Source of the DNA: AC-37 sp036389835
Lineage (GTDB): Bacteria; Actinomycetota; Thermoleophilia; Solirubrobacterales; Thermoleophilaceae
Assembly: GCA_036389835.1 (NCBI GenBank)
Contig: DASVWC010000105.1
Span: 1 to 64,000 of the forward strand
Reading direction: 5' to 3'
DNA: 64,000 nt
In this document: in pieces, positions 51,001 through 58,589 of the stretch
Position numbering within the stretch: the stretch's first letter is position 1
Layout of the letters: each line of letters starts with the position of its first letter
Program-made: the position numbers and the translations under genes
Notes under the pieces: model-generated
What the model saw: only the letters and a program-made list of their open reading frames with translations
The model's database searches: none
Told to the model about the DNA's origin: nothing

Positions 51001-51264
51001 TCTGAGCCGAGCGAGCTCTGGGACGCGTTCATGGACATGAGGGGTTCCGAGGAGAGCATGGCGAAGCGTCTGGTCGACCGAATCGTTGACCAGGGAGCGG
51101 GGCAGATCGGCGACCGGGCGACACCGCGCGTATACACGTTCTGGGTCGACCTGTTGCCGGAGGCCGAGCGCTACAACGCCGATCACTCCCCGCAATGGCA
51201 GCAGCTCTACCTCAGCCGCGAGGTCGATCTGCGTGAGCCCGCCCAGTCGCGCGAGGCGTCATGA
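48091..51264 (+). CDS. Tubulin-superfamily (Tubulin_2-like) GTPase-type protein
   Basis: 1057 residues. The first ~350 look like the tubulin/FtsZ nucleotide fold. FLYVGLGGTGLEIG is the first loop (11-22). SVAGGTGAGIFYDVL at 201-214 corresponds to the GGGTGSG T4 signature. LSIYPLVVMPSAF is the following strand. The remaining ~700 residues are large and helical without a known name. Bacterial proteins of this type are found next to vWA proteins, and some are thought to form NTP-driven assemblies; function is unproven. AGGAGA precedes the ATG; a second ATG lies 6 bp in. The stop overlaps the next start (ATGA). GTP binding and polymerisation are inference. Confidence 0.8.
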   Translation: MAMKLYKQFLYVGLGGTGLEIGVALEQALRAELCGPDGMQLMNRDLPGALEPFQLPRCTQFVYLDFDESARSRAKGAGVTAAGQAAAAATAQVVPNLTPKQNSFTQAAQMLRISATETVKSWLPGPEGEPQRFPLSEGAGQLPTVGRAALFETFRLNNGPAPVTNPLGRAFGQLAQSAGDLAAISNDRASKGIDIFVGFSVAGGTGAGIFYDVLRLIAHVAEVNRQHDAGLSIYPLVVMPSAFATRGTDAPRPHRLNGGPALQELFELVDYANGAPEEVMKIRPVRYPGGSGVSPEAPVPVKTAFLFSKPASIKIEDLHRSIVAFVLSVTGTTINDGKGETFTPLSAQLINDPLLAAPAPDGAGKRPAASALAAELRIPVETIANLLANRLLANATRELREPEPTEKQDNVKDLFEQYGSVTGLSALARPAPTHRLPDLEGRGASEIAAELRKRARTAEQLLNNLRESQRRALARLADEADYHGGVEALAKEWDLFRVSRVVLGHPSFVDVTARDGFRGFVTRRGQQPPDNPGKFTNDPPTPPSLKDGPLGVKKVGVNDKTVRDAIRVQDRWYQWRVRSLFYEVWRDYRSTWEPRLRELEDRLLQTIRAFDEHTAAEPDSFHAGCQALYRERTGVVYFVPDGGPSNNLDMWYRSTVLPRLCEVLNLPEGVDEGRILQKIMHGRWDDAYARFRRDSRPSAAREYVLEAVRQILTERVLAPGEETSLLPRIETLLRVAANQSDAAAQGLSPRMLEIFKRSLVQLLPLDFRPQGSAHAGYGQLEVDVFYPSAQPNGRIEMYLNSTALSTLEEPQRNFHALSGVDFLSVVLRRKSLPATAVLEYREMMALRMTALTPEGAAEGDLLPWRQRLGYDPTWLVLRPDEGARVLAALLTAMWDGSIEVVDGTNENPKVLLVHQLDRAAGPPMRLVLPDEIGVSRWCGLVTAYERYVLSGDETELERCAALLRRTSPTSSEPSELWDAFMDMRGSEESMAKRLVDRIVDQGAGQIGDRATPRVYTFWVDLLPEAERYNADHSPQWQQLYLSREVDLREPAQSREAS

Positions 51265-53705
51265 GACAGGAGCTCCCGAGCCAGCTCTTCGCCAGCTCGA
51301 GGTTCGAGATGGTCGTCCGGTTCGACCTGAAGGAGGACGGCGAACGCCTGCTTACGGAGAGCATCGCGGATCTGCAGAGAGCGAAGGCCCCTGCGAATTG
51401 CTCCGTCTTCAGAGCCCGGCGAGTGCTGTTGGTGGCCGAGAGCGAGGATTTCCCTCGCTACGGCGAGGCCGTGAGGCGGCTGCGTCTTGCGAGTTCGGTC
51501 GTGCCCATCATCTGCGTGCTGCGCGCAGCTCCGACCGAGGCGGGGCCAGACTCCGGTCCTGAGGTCGTGCTCCCGGCGATTCTCCAGGACAAGCGCGTCG
51601 CCGTGATCTGGGTCGGCGACCCGCGCGGCACGGTGTGGGAGGTAGCCACCGGTAACTCGGAGGCCATCACGAACTACCCCCCCGATCCGGACGGAGAGGC
51701 CGCGCTCGAGGAGCTCCTGAGCGCGCTGGAGATCCCGGCGGTATTCGACAAGGTCTTCGAGCACGCCAAGGCCAATAGGTGCCCGGTCTCACCAGCGCTC
51801 CGAGTGTTCGTCCCGGGCAGCAGCGCCCCTGGGATCGTGGAGACGGCTGAGGCATTCGCGCTCCAGGAGCTGACCGGTCGGGGCGACGCCGATTCACGGC
51901 GAGCACGTCAGAAGCGACCGCCCACGCATCCCCAGATCTTCGACCCGGCCGCGCCAACCGCGGACTTCTTCACCCCCGACGGCTCGATTGGCTTGCACAA
52001 GGCGAAAGTGGAACGGGCTACGGAGGACGCGGTCGCCGGGATCAAGAGCCTGCGCGGCGACTACCTCCCTTCACGCAGCCGGCGCCGAGACGTCGCCGGA
52101 AAGGTCCTGGAGATCCCCAACGCGCTCGACGATCTGCGGAACGAGCTGATCTACCTGTTCGAGCACTTCGAACCGACGGACGGGATCAACGAGGAGGAAT
52201 GGGAACTCATCGTGCGGGCCGGCGTGACACAGAAGGTCTACGACGGCTACGACTCCCAGCAGGAGGCGGGCGCCGAGGCTGCAGATGCAGTCAGGACATA
52301 CGCCGAGGAAGCGCTGCGTTCGACGAAGGCGCTCGGTCCGATCATGAGCCACCTGCGCGGCCTGGCACGCAAGGCAACCCCCCGGACCAGCAAGGAGACC
52401 GTGCAAGCGGTGAAGCGCACGTGCCCGGACGAGCGGCTCGACGGACTTCGCAGGCAATCTCGGTTCAAGCTACCGTCGACCGTCGCCAGCTTGGCCGCGC
52501 TGTTCGGCTTCGGCGCCACGCTCGTCTGGTGGCCGGGGATCCTGCACGTGATCCCGGTGCTCCTGCTGCTCGCGGCTTCAGCCCTGCTCGGGCATGCGGC
52601 GGCCGACACGGACTGGCCAGGCTGGCGCGCCTTCTTCACCGCGTTGGCTCGCATCCTCCAGTCGGCGGAGTTCGTCCCGCGCGCGGCCGCGTTCATTGGC
52701 GGCTTGATCCTCGGGGGCATCGCGCTCGACGCGGTGGCGGGCCCGTCGGCGCTCGTCGACGAGGGCGGCGTCCCGGGTCTGCGCGTCGTGTGCGTCGTGC
52801 TGTCACTCGTCCTGCTCGCAGCCTACGTGCGGTTGACATGGCGCGCGGCCGTCGATGCGTGGGTCGAGGACCTGAAGGTGGAATCCGTCACAGCGGCAGG
52901 GCGCCGCGCCCTTGGCGGATCCGAGTCCGGCGGCGACGAGGTGCTCCTCGACCGGATCCTGTCGACCGCGCGCGACGTGATCGGCAACGATTGGATGAGC
53001 GCGGACGTCCGGCGCGAGTTCAAGACGATCGTCGAGCGCCTCCTCGCCGCTCTGGATCGTTTGCGGAGCGAGTTCGCCAAGCTGCACGAGGAGAAGAAGG
53101 AGGTGTGCCAGCGTGTTCGGGGCGTGCCGGCGCCGGCTGTCAATCCCGCCGTGCGGGTGGAGCTCGATCCGCCGACAGCGAACGCGGTCGAGGAGTTCGA
53201 GGACCTCGTGCTCGAGGACTATCTCGACGAGATTGCGCGCGCGCTGGACCGGGCCTGGCCACTCCTCCGGGCCAAGGCTGCCCAAGACGCTGAGGAGCAG
53301 ATGCGCGAGTCGCTTCGCGACTGGCAGCCGCGGTACTCGAAGATGCTGGGCGACTTCGGGCTCCTGGGCGAGGGCCCCCGCTTCGAGCAGGAGACGCGTG
53401 ACATCCTCTCCCCCGAGGGCTTCGCACGGCGTTACCGGCTGCTGGAGAAGCTCTGGCGCGGTATCCGACTCGACCTGCTGCACGACGAGCAGGACCTGGT
53501 CCAATACTGCGGCTCGGAGCATCTGAGGGTGCTCGACCAGTCCGAGACCTACCGGTCGGTCGTCTTCGCTCCGGACCGCGCGGATCCGCCAGAGGGAGTG
53601 ATACGCACGCCCTACATGGGTAGGGCGGGTCTTATCCGCGTGGTCGATCTAGCGCCCGCAGGCTGGAGCTACGGCCCACAGATTCCCCCCGCCGACGCGG
53701 CCTGA
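51261..53705 (+). CDS. Large membrane protein of the vWA/tubulin-like module, unknown
   Basis: 814 residues. The N-terminal ~400 are soluble and cytoplasmic-looking (starts SSRFEMVVRFDLKEDGERLL). The middle has a cluster of about four hydrophobic helices between roughly 405 and 530 (LFGFGATLVWWPG, VIPVLLLLAASALLGHA, FIGGLILGGIALDAV, VVCVVLSLVLLAAYV). The C-terminal ~280 are charged and coiled-coil-like (RLRSEFAKLHEEKKEVCQR). I do not recognise the family. Start overlap with the tubulin-like gene implies stoichiometric expression and probably a complex at the membrane. Confidence 0.8.
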   Translation: MRQELPSQLFASSRFEMVVRFDLKEDGERLLTESIADLQRAKAPANCSVFRARRVLLVAESEDFPRYGEAVRRLRLASSVVPIICVLRAAPTEAGPDSGPEVVLPAILQDKRVAVIWVGDPRGTVWEVATGNSEAITNYPPDPDGEAALEELLSALEIPAVFDKVFEHAKANRCPVSPALRVFVPGSSAPGIVETAEAFALQELTGRGDADSRRARQKRPPTHPQIFDPAAPTADFFTPDGSIGLHKAKVERATEDAVAGIKSLRGDYLPSRSRRRDVAGKVLEIPNALDDLRNELIYLFEHFEPTDGINEEEWELIVRAGVTQKVYDGYDSQQEAGAEAADAVRTYAEEALRSTKALGPIMSHLRGLARKATPRTSKETVQAVKRTCPDERLDGLRRQSRFKLPSTVASLAALFGFGATLVWWPGILHVIPVLLLLAASALLGHAAADTDWPGWRAFFTALARILQSAEFVPRAAAFIGGLILGGIALDAVAGPSALVDEGGVPGLRVVCVVLSLVLLAAYVRLTWRAAVDAWVEDLKVESVTAAGRRALGGSESGGDEVLLDRILSTARDVIGNDWMSADVRREFKTIVERLLAALDRLRSEFAKLHEEKKEVCQRVRGVPAPAVNPAVRVELDPPTANAVEEFEDLVLEDYLDEIARALDRAWPLLRAKAAQDAEEQMRESLRDWQPRYSKMLGDFGLLGEGPRFEQETRDILSPEGFARRYRLLEKLWRGIRLDLLHDEQDLVQYCGSEHLRVLDQSETYRSVVFAPDRADPPEGVIRTPYMGRAGLIRVVDLAPAGWSYGPQIPPADAA

Positions 53706-53798
53706 GATGAGCACTTCTGAGCGCGATGTGGTCGTTCGCCCCGGCCGGGCCCGTTCTCTCGGGTCGTCGCAGAGTGTCGCCTTCTGGCGGTCGGTTTC

Positions 53799-54896
53799 GT
53801 GCGTTGCGTACTAGTTACCGGCGCTGGCGCCAGTCGTGACCTCGGACGTTGCGGTCCGCTTCCGCTCATGGCGGACTGGGCGGTGGCGCTCCGAAAAGAG
53901 CTGAACAGGCGTGAGCCCAGACTTGCCGACGCCATCGGCCTGCGTGACGGCATCGAAGGCACTGCCTTCGAGAAAACTCTCGGAGAACTTCTCAGGTGGC
54001 AAGAGCTGCGGCCGCTCAACAAGCGCTTCCGCGGGCTCGGGGGAGACCGCGCGGGCGCCTTCTTCACCGAAGTCGATCGTGCGTACGAACTCGAAGAGCG
54101 CCGCCTCAAGGACATCATCGCCGCCATCAACACGAGCCTGTTTCGGTCGTTCGGGGCGACGCAGATCGACACGGAGAAGGCGACCGACGCCTACGGACCT
54201 CTGCTGCGGTTGCTCGGCGACGGTGACGATCTGACGATAGTCACGACGAACTACGATCCAGCCGCCTGGCTCGCTTTGAAGGAGCTCGGCAAGAGGCCGG
54301 AGACGGGCTTCGACCGGTCACCGGGAATCCGCCCGCCGATCGCCCCGGAGGGCATGGTCGAGACCGCACGCGCCACCAAGGAGGCGGTCGCCGTCTTGCA
54401 CCTCCACGGGGCCGTCGGTTGGTACGAGAAAGAGGAGGACGGGGCCCGCCGGGTGTATGAGCACCTTCCGGATGAGCCCTTCGACCCAGGGCGCGGCCGC
54501 CCCGTGGTCCTGTATCCAGATCCTGACAAGGATCCAACACGAGACGCCGTCGTTCAGGACTTATGGCAGGAGTTCGACTCAGCGCTCGAGGGTGCGGACG
54601 TGGTCGTGGTGATCGGACATTCGCTGAACGACCCGGCCCTGGTCAGCAAGCTGCGCACCGCCGCCGAGTTCACCGACGTGTGCATCGGTGTGTACCCGGG
54701 ACCCCGCGAGGCCTTCGGCGACGGAGAGCCGACGACGATCGCGCAGGCCGAGGTGGACCGGATTCGGGAGAATGTCTCCCTCCAGGTGGACGTGGTTCCG
54801 GTGCGCTTCGGTCCTGGGACGCTGGGCGATCTATCGCATCTGGAATCCTGGCTGTGCGCGAAGGAGCGCCAACCCTCGCGAATGCCCGGACGGTGA
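53799..54896 (+). CDS. SIR2-domain protein (SIR2_2-like)
   Basis: 365 residues with the SIR2-like NAD-binding layout seen in anti-phage effectors: LVTGAGASRDLG (5-16), VTTNYDPAAW (148-157, Asn151/Asp153), LHLHGAVGWY (His203) and VVIGHSLNDPAL (271-281). SIR2 domains in prokaryotic immunity usually destroy NAD+ once activated; zinc-binding Cys pairs of classical deacetylases are absent. GTG start at 53799, 93 bp after the membrane-protein gene, same direction. It may be co-transcribed as the effector of the upstream module. It is the last gene before the tRNA-Phe remnant. Confidence 0.87.
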   Translation: MRCVLVTGAGASRDLGRCGPLPLMADWAVALRKELNRREPRLADAIGLRDGIEGTAFEKTLGELLRWQELRPLNKRFRGLGGDRAGAFFTEVDRAYELEERRLKDIIAAINTSLFRSFGATQIDTEKATDAYGPLLRLLGDGDDLTIVTTNYDPAAWLALKELGKRPETGFDRSPGIRPPIAPEGMVETARATKEAVAVLHLHGAVGWYEKEEDGARRVYEHLPDEPFDPGRGRPVVLYPDPDKDPTRDAVVQDLWQEFDSALEGADVVVVIGHSLNDPALVSKLRTAAEFTDVCIGVYPGPREAFGDGEPTTIAQAEVDRIRENVSLQVDVVPVRFGPGTLGDLSHLESWLCAKERQPSRMPGR

Positions 54897-55360
54897 AGTC
54901 GTAAGGGGCGAGCACGGGGCCCGCTGGACCTCAATGGACTTGCGCTCTAGACAACCTCGCGGGGGTTTAGGACCTCAAGGGACCTCGTCCGCGGGCGTGG
55001 CGCCAAAAAAAAAATCAATCTTTTCGGCGTGCGAAATCGGCCCGAAGTCCGCCGCGTGCAGAGATTTCGCGCCTCAGATCGCCGGAAAGCCGCGGGTGCG
55101 CAGGCACTTCACAAAAATGGCGAGGGCCGGAATCGAACCGGCGACACCACGATTTTCAGGGACGCGGGAACTCGCTCGCGGAAGGCCTAAAAGCCCTGCA
55201 AATTGGGTGTTGTCAGCGGGAGCCGACGGCGCGAGCTAGCCGCCGATAGACGCGGATATCGGCGGCTTCTGGACGTGGGGCCGGCCCCCACGTCCAATTT
55301 GGGAGCCGGGGGAGGGCATACGCACTAGCCCACCCGGCCTCACCCGTGGTGCCGTGGCCG
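54897..55360. other. Intergenic region with integration scar between SIR2 gene and ABC permease
   Basis: 464 bp, locally AT-richer than its surroundings, with a run of ten A near 55003-55013. It contains the tRNA-Phe 3' remnant at 55118-55160. A frame across it translates ARAGIEPATPRFSG, which is only the antisense of the tRNA piece. I see no gene here. Confidence 0.7.
55118..55160 (-). repeat. 3' remnant of a tRNA-Phe gene, likely attachment site
   Basis: Read on the minus strand this is the 3' half of a tRNA: anticodon loop CTGAAAA (anticodon GAA, Phe), 3' anticodon-stem strand TCGTG, variable loop, T-arm GCCGG-TTCGATT-CCGGC and acceptor CCTCGCC plus A. The matching 5' parts (GGCGAGG acceptor strand, D-arm, CACGA stem) are absent; identity stops at the anticodon loop. 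This is the usual extent of the core duplicated by tyrosine integrases that use tRNA genes. Confidence 0.85.
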
Positions 55361-56161
55361 TCAGTCGATGCCGCGGCGCACGAAGCCGCGCACGCCCCAG
55401 GCACCGAACACGACGAGCGACGCGGCAAGCCCGAGCACGATCCATGGGGTCGCCAGGTGATCGACCGGGGTCAGGGCCGCCCGCAGGCCCTCGCTGACGT
55501 ACGTCAGCGGGTTGGGCAGCGTGACGAGCTGGAACCAGCGGAGCTCGCTCAGCGAGGTCCAGGAGTAGAAGGTCGCGCCCGTGAAGATGATCGGGTTGAG
55601 CACGATCGCGAAGGACGCGCTGATGCGGTTGGGCGGGACTGACGTACCGATCACCAGACCGAGCGCCGCACCGATGAGGGACCCGACGACGAGCACAACC
55701 GCGAGTCCGGGCCAGCTTGCGCCGGCGAGGTCGACCCCACCTGGGAGGATCAGCTCCGCGAGCGGCAGGATCATCAGCGCGGCGATCATCCCGCGCAGCG
55801 CGGCGATCGTCATCTTCTGAATCGCCACGCCGCCAACCGAGAGGGGTGCGAGCAGCCGGTCCTCGACCTCCTTGGTCACATACAGCTCGAGCACGAGGGG
55901 GAGCGCGGCGTTCAGGAGCGATGACACGAACAGCGTGAGCGCCATGACGCCAGGCATGAGCAGCGTCGCGTAAGCCGCGTCCGCCGCCCCGATCTCGGGG
56001 AGCACGCGGCCGAACACGAGCAGGTAGAAGGTCGGCTGAAGTAGGGCCTGGGCGAGGAACGCGACCGGCTCGTAGCGGACGGTCACCCAGAGGTCGCGCT
56101 GGCACAGGGCGAGGAACGCGCGGCGGCGAGCGGCGGTGGTCGACACAGCGATCGCGCTCAC
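55361..56161 (-). CDS. ABC-2 type transporter permease (DrrB-like)
   Basis: 266 residues with six hydrophobic segments. The ABC2 loop is visible as ELYVTKEVEDRLLAPLSVGGVAIQKM, and the FYSWTSLSELRWFQLVTLPNPLTYVSEGLRAAL segment is typical of DrrB/NodJ-like permeases. The ATG overlaps the ATPase stop (ATGA). It would export the product of the A-T/hydroxylase operon. It is the last gene before the integration scar. Confidence 0.93.
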   Translation of the reverse strand: MSAIAVSTTAARRRAFLALCQRDLWVTVRYEPVAFLAQALLQPTFYLLVFGRVLPEIGAADAAYATLLMPGVMALTLFVSSLLNAALPLVLELYVTKEVEDRLLAPLSVGGVAIQKMTIAALRGMIAALMILPLAELILPGGVDLAGASWPGLAVVLVVGSLIGAALGLVIGTSVPPNRISASFAIVLNPIIFTGATFYSWTSLSELRWFQLVTLPNPLTYVSEGLRAALTPVDHLATPWIVLGLAASLVVFGAWGVRGFVRRGID

Positions 56162-57117
56162 CGCAGCTCCCTGCCGGTGAGGTGTACGAAGACGTCCTCG
56201 AGGGTCCCCTCGATGCGCCGCAGGCCGACGAGCTCCCCGCCCTCCTGCTCACTGGCCACGCGCGCCATTTCGGCGATTCCACCGTTCACCCCGTACAGGC
56301 GGACGGCCCATCGGCCCTCCTGCACGCGCTGGCTCTCGACGCGTTCGGACACCCCCGCGAACGCGGGCCGCGGATCGGTCCCGTCGGCGTCCACCGTCAG
56401 CTCGAAGCCGTGCGTGGCGGGCAGGAGCCGCCGCAGCCCGCGGGGGGTGTCGAGCGCGACGATCCGGCCATGGTCGATGATCGCGATCCGGTCGCAGAGG
56501 CGATCGGCCTCGACCATGTCGTGCGTGGTGAGCATCAGGGTCGTGCCGCGCTCGCGCAGGTCGTGAAGCGTCTCCCACAGGAAGAGCCGCGATTGCGGAT
56601 CGAGTCCGTTGGTGGGCTCGTCGAGGACGAGCAGATCCGGCTCGTGCATCAGGGCTCGGGCGATCATCAGCCTCTGGGCCAGGCCGCCCGAGTATTCGTC
56701 CACGTGCTCGTGCTCGCGGCCGGCCAGGCCGAATCGGGCCAGTAGGTCCCGAGCGCGCTCACGCCGCTCGCGGCGACCGGCGCCGAAGTACGCGGCATGG
56801 AAGGTGAGGTTCTCGATCGCGGTGAGCGACCGGTCGAGGTTGCTCACCTGCGGCACAACCGCGATGCGGAGCTTGACCGCGACGGGATCGGCCACCACGT
56901 CGATCCCGTCGATGAGGACGTGTCCCCCCGTCGGCCTGACTCGGGTGGTGATCATCCCGATCGTGGTCGTCTTGCCGGCGCCGTTCGGTCCGAGCAGCCC
57001 GAAGATCTCGCCACGGCGGACGTCGAAGTCGATTCCCACGACCGCCTCGGTCTCGTTCGACTCGTAGCGCTTGCGGAGCCCCGCGACCGTGACGAACGCT
57101 CTGGCGTCGGCTGCCAC
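56158..57117 (-). CDS. ABC transporter ATP-binding protein (DrrA-like)
   Basis: 319 residues: Walker A GPNGAGKTTT, signature YSGGLAQRLMIARALMH, Walker B LLVLDEPTNGLDPQ and switch TTHDMVEADRLCDR. A C-terminal ~90-residue domain is as in daunorubicin-resistance ATPases. GTG at 57117, 6 bp after the thioesterase stop. It pairs with the permease encoded immediately downstream for antibiotic-type export. Confidence 0.94.
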   Translation of the reverse strand: MAADARAFVTVAGLRKRYESNETEAVVGIDFDVRRGEIFGLLGPNGAGKTTTIGMITTRVRPTGGHVLIDGIDVVADPVAVKLRIAVVPQVSNLDRSLTAIENLTFHAAYFGAGRRERRERARDLLARFGLAGREHEHVDEYSGGLAQRLMIARALMHEPDLLVLDEPTNGLDPQSRLFLWETLHDLRERGTTLMLTTHDMVEADRLCDRIAIIDHGRIVALDTPRGLRRLLPATHGFELTVDADGTDPRPAFAGVSERVESQRVQEGRWAVRLYGVNGGIAEMARVASEQEGGELVGLRRIEGTLEDVFVHLTGRELR

Positions 57118-57123
57118 GGTCCG

Positions 57124-57807
57124 CTAGTCCCGCAAGACGACGGCGGCGATCGTCTCTCTGCCCTTCAGGAGGTCGATGTGCCCGCCCTCGACTGTGACCA
57201 GCTGGAACCCAGCCGATGTCTCGTCGCCCCATGCGAGCATCTCGGCTTCCCGCACCTTCTCGTCGCTGCGGCCACGCACGGCGAGGATCGGGCACGAGAG
57301 CGGTTCGCGAACGGCCGGTTGGTACCGGCGGACGGCCTCCACGTCCGCCCGAAGCACCAGCGGGTCGACACCACTGCCGGCCGCGGGCGCCGATCCACTG
57401 GCCGAGGCGTCGGCGCGGGTTCTCGGCGCGCTCATCCCGGCGACCACGACGCGCTCGGTATCTCCGAAGCCCAGCTCGCGCAGCGCGTGCGCGGCCTCGA
57501 GAGCCAGGAGAGCGCCCATGCTGTTGCCGAACAGGATGGTGGGCGGAGAGTCGCCGGCACCGGCGTAGGTCTCGGCCGCCTCCTGCGCCATCGCGGTGAT
57601 CGACGTCGACGGGGGCTCCGAGGATCGCCATTCCCGGCCCGGCGGCTGATACGCGACCAGCCGGGCGCCGTGTGGCGCGAGAGCGGCCGCCCAGTCGCCG
57701 AACACGGAAGCGCCGGCGCCCCCGTGGGGGAAGCAGAGTGCGGCCCGCGTGGAGCCATCGGGCGGAGGTGCACGCCAGAGCACGCCTCCACTCAAGGGGT
57801 CGTCCAT
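57124..57807 (-). CDS. Type II thioesterase
   Basis: 227 residues, alpha/beta hydrolase of the GrsT type: LCFPHGGAGASVFGDWA (oxyanion region), nucleophile elbow GNSMGALLALE (Ser in place of the usual GHSMG context), a catalytic Asp candidate in CPILAVRGRSDEKV and the final VEGGHIDLL His. Such enzymes clear misprimed carrier proteins in NRPS and PKS assembly lines. The A-T protein in the same operon carries the thiolation domain it would serve. It starts 16 bp inside the methyltransferase gene. Confidence 0.92.
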   Translation of the reverse strand: MDDPLSGGVLWRAPPPDGSTRAALCFPHGGAGASVFGDWAAALAPHGARLVAYQPPGREWRSSEPPSTSITAMAQEAAETYAGAGDSPPTILFGNSMGALLALEAAHALRELGFGDTERVVVAGMSAPRTRADASASGSAPAAGSGVDPLVLRADVEAVRRYQPAVREPLSCPILAVRGRSDEKVREAEMLAWGDETSAGFQLVTVEGGHIDLLKGRETIAAVVLRD

Positions 57808-58589
57808 CCTCTCTTGAGGGCGACTACGAGGTGCAGGCCCGTGCCCGTGTACCCGGCGGCTTGGGAGGTGCGCACCTCGAACTCCGCGCGCTCGAGCAGG
57901 GCAACGACCTCGGTCAGGGCGCCCTCCGCCTCGTCGACCTCGCTCACGATCGCGCCGATCCGCTGCCAGTCCGCGTCGGCGACGCCGTTGAGGGCTTCCA
58001 GCTCGCTGCCCTCGACGTCGATCTTCACCAGGTCGACGTGCGAGAGCTCGAAGCGCCGCATGAGGTCCGAGATCGTCGTCACCTTCACGTGGCGCGGTGA
58101 GCCGCTGAGCACGTAGTCGACCAGCTCGTTGACGGCGTCCTCGCCATCGTCAGCCAGCCCCTGGTGCGTGTTGCGGAGGTAGCGGGCCAGCTCCGAGCGC
58201 GCGCCCCGGAGCCGGTCCTGCTCGCACGACATGAGGGTCATCTTGGGGAAGAACAGGAGCTGCTTCTCGGTGACGCGCGAGCCGATGGCGACCTCGACCG
58301 CCGTTGCGCCCACGGCCGCGCAGTTCTCCTCGAGCGCCCGGCATATCTCAGGGATCGGCTCGACCGCGATCAGCCGCGCCCCCGGCCACCGCCGTCCTGC
58401 ATACAGCGTGAACATCCCGATGTTCGCACCGAGGTCGAGCACCGTCGGCGCCTCGGGCAGTCGCAGCTCGCGTGGCGCGTAGCAGTCGCCGCCGAAGATC
58501 TCGTCGTAGAGGTAGTTCGCCTCGTTCGTGCTCGCTGACGCGATGCTAGTGCCGTCGGGGAGCGTGTACCTGGCGAGGGCGTCACTCAT
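57792..58589 (-). CDS. FkbM-family methyltransferase
   Basis: 265 residues. SAM-binding motif VLDLGANIGMFTLYAGRRW, LIAVEPIPEICRALEENCA, and the FkbM hallmark VDLVKIDVEGSELEALNG near the C-terminal third. FkbM itself O-methylates a hydroxymalonyl unit; many relatives methylate hydroxyls or glycans. In this operon it may methylate the hydroxyl introduced by the SyrP-like oxygenase. It starts within the GNAT gene stop (8-bp overlap). Confidence 0.92.
   Translation of the reverse strand: MSDALARYTLPDGTSIASASTNEANYLYDEIFGGDCYAPRELRLPEAPTVLDLGANIGMFTLYAGRRWPGARLIAVEPIPEICRALEENCAAVGATAVEVAIGSRVTEKQLLFFPKMTLMSCEQDRLRGARSELARYLRNTHQGLADDGEDAVNELVDYVLSGSPRHVKVTTISDLMRRFELSHVDLVKIDVEGSELEALNGVADADWQRIGAIVSEVDEAEGALTEVVALLERAEFEVRTSQAAGYTGTGLHLVVALKRGWTTP

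Noticed and set aside
54688..55239. 183-codon plus-strand frame containing ARAGIEPATPRFSG
   Set aside because: This well-known spurious peptide is the antisense of a tRNA 3' end; the frame also overlaps the SIR2 gene.
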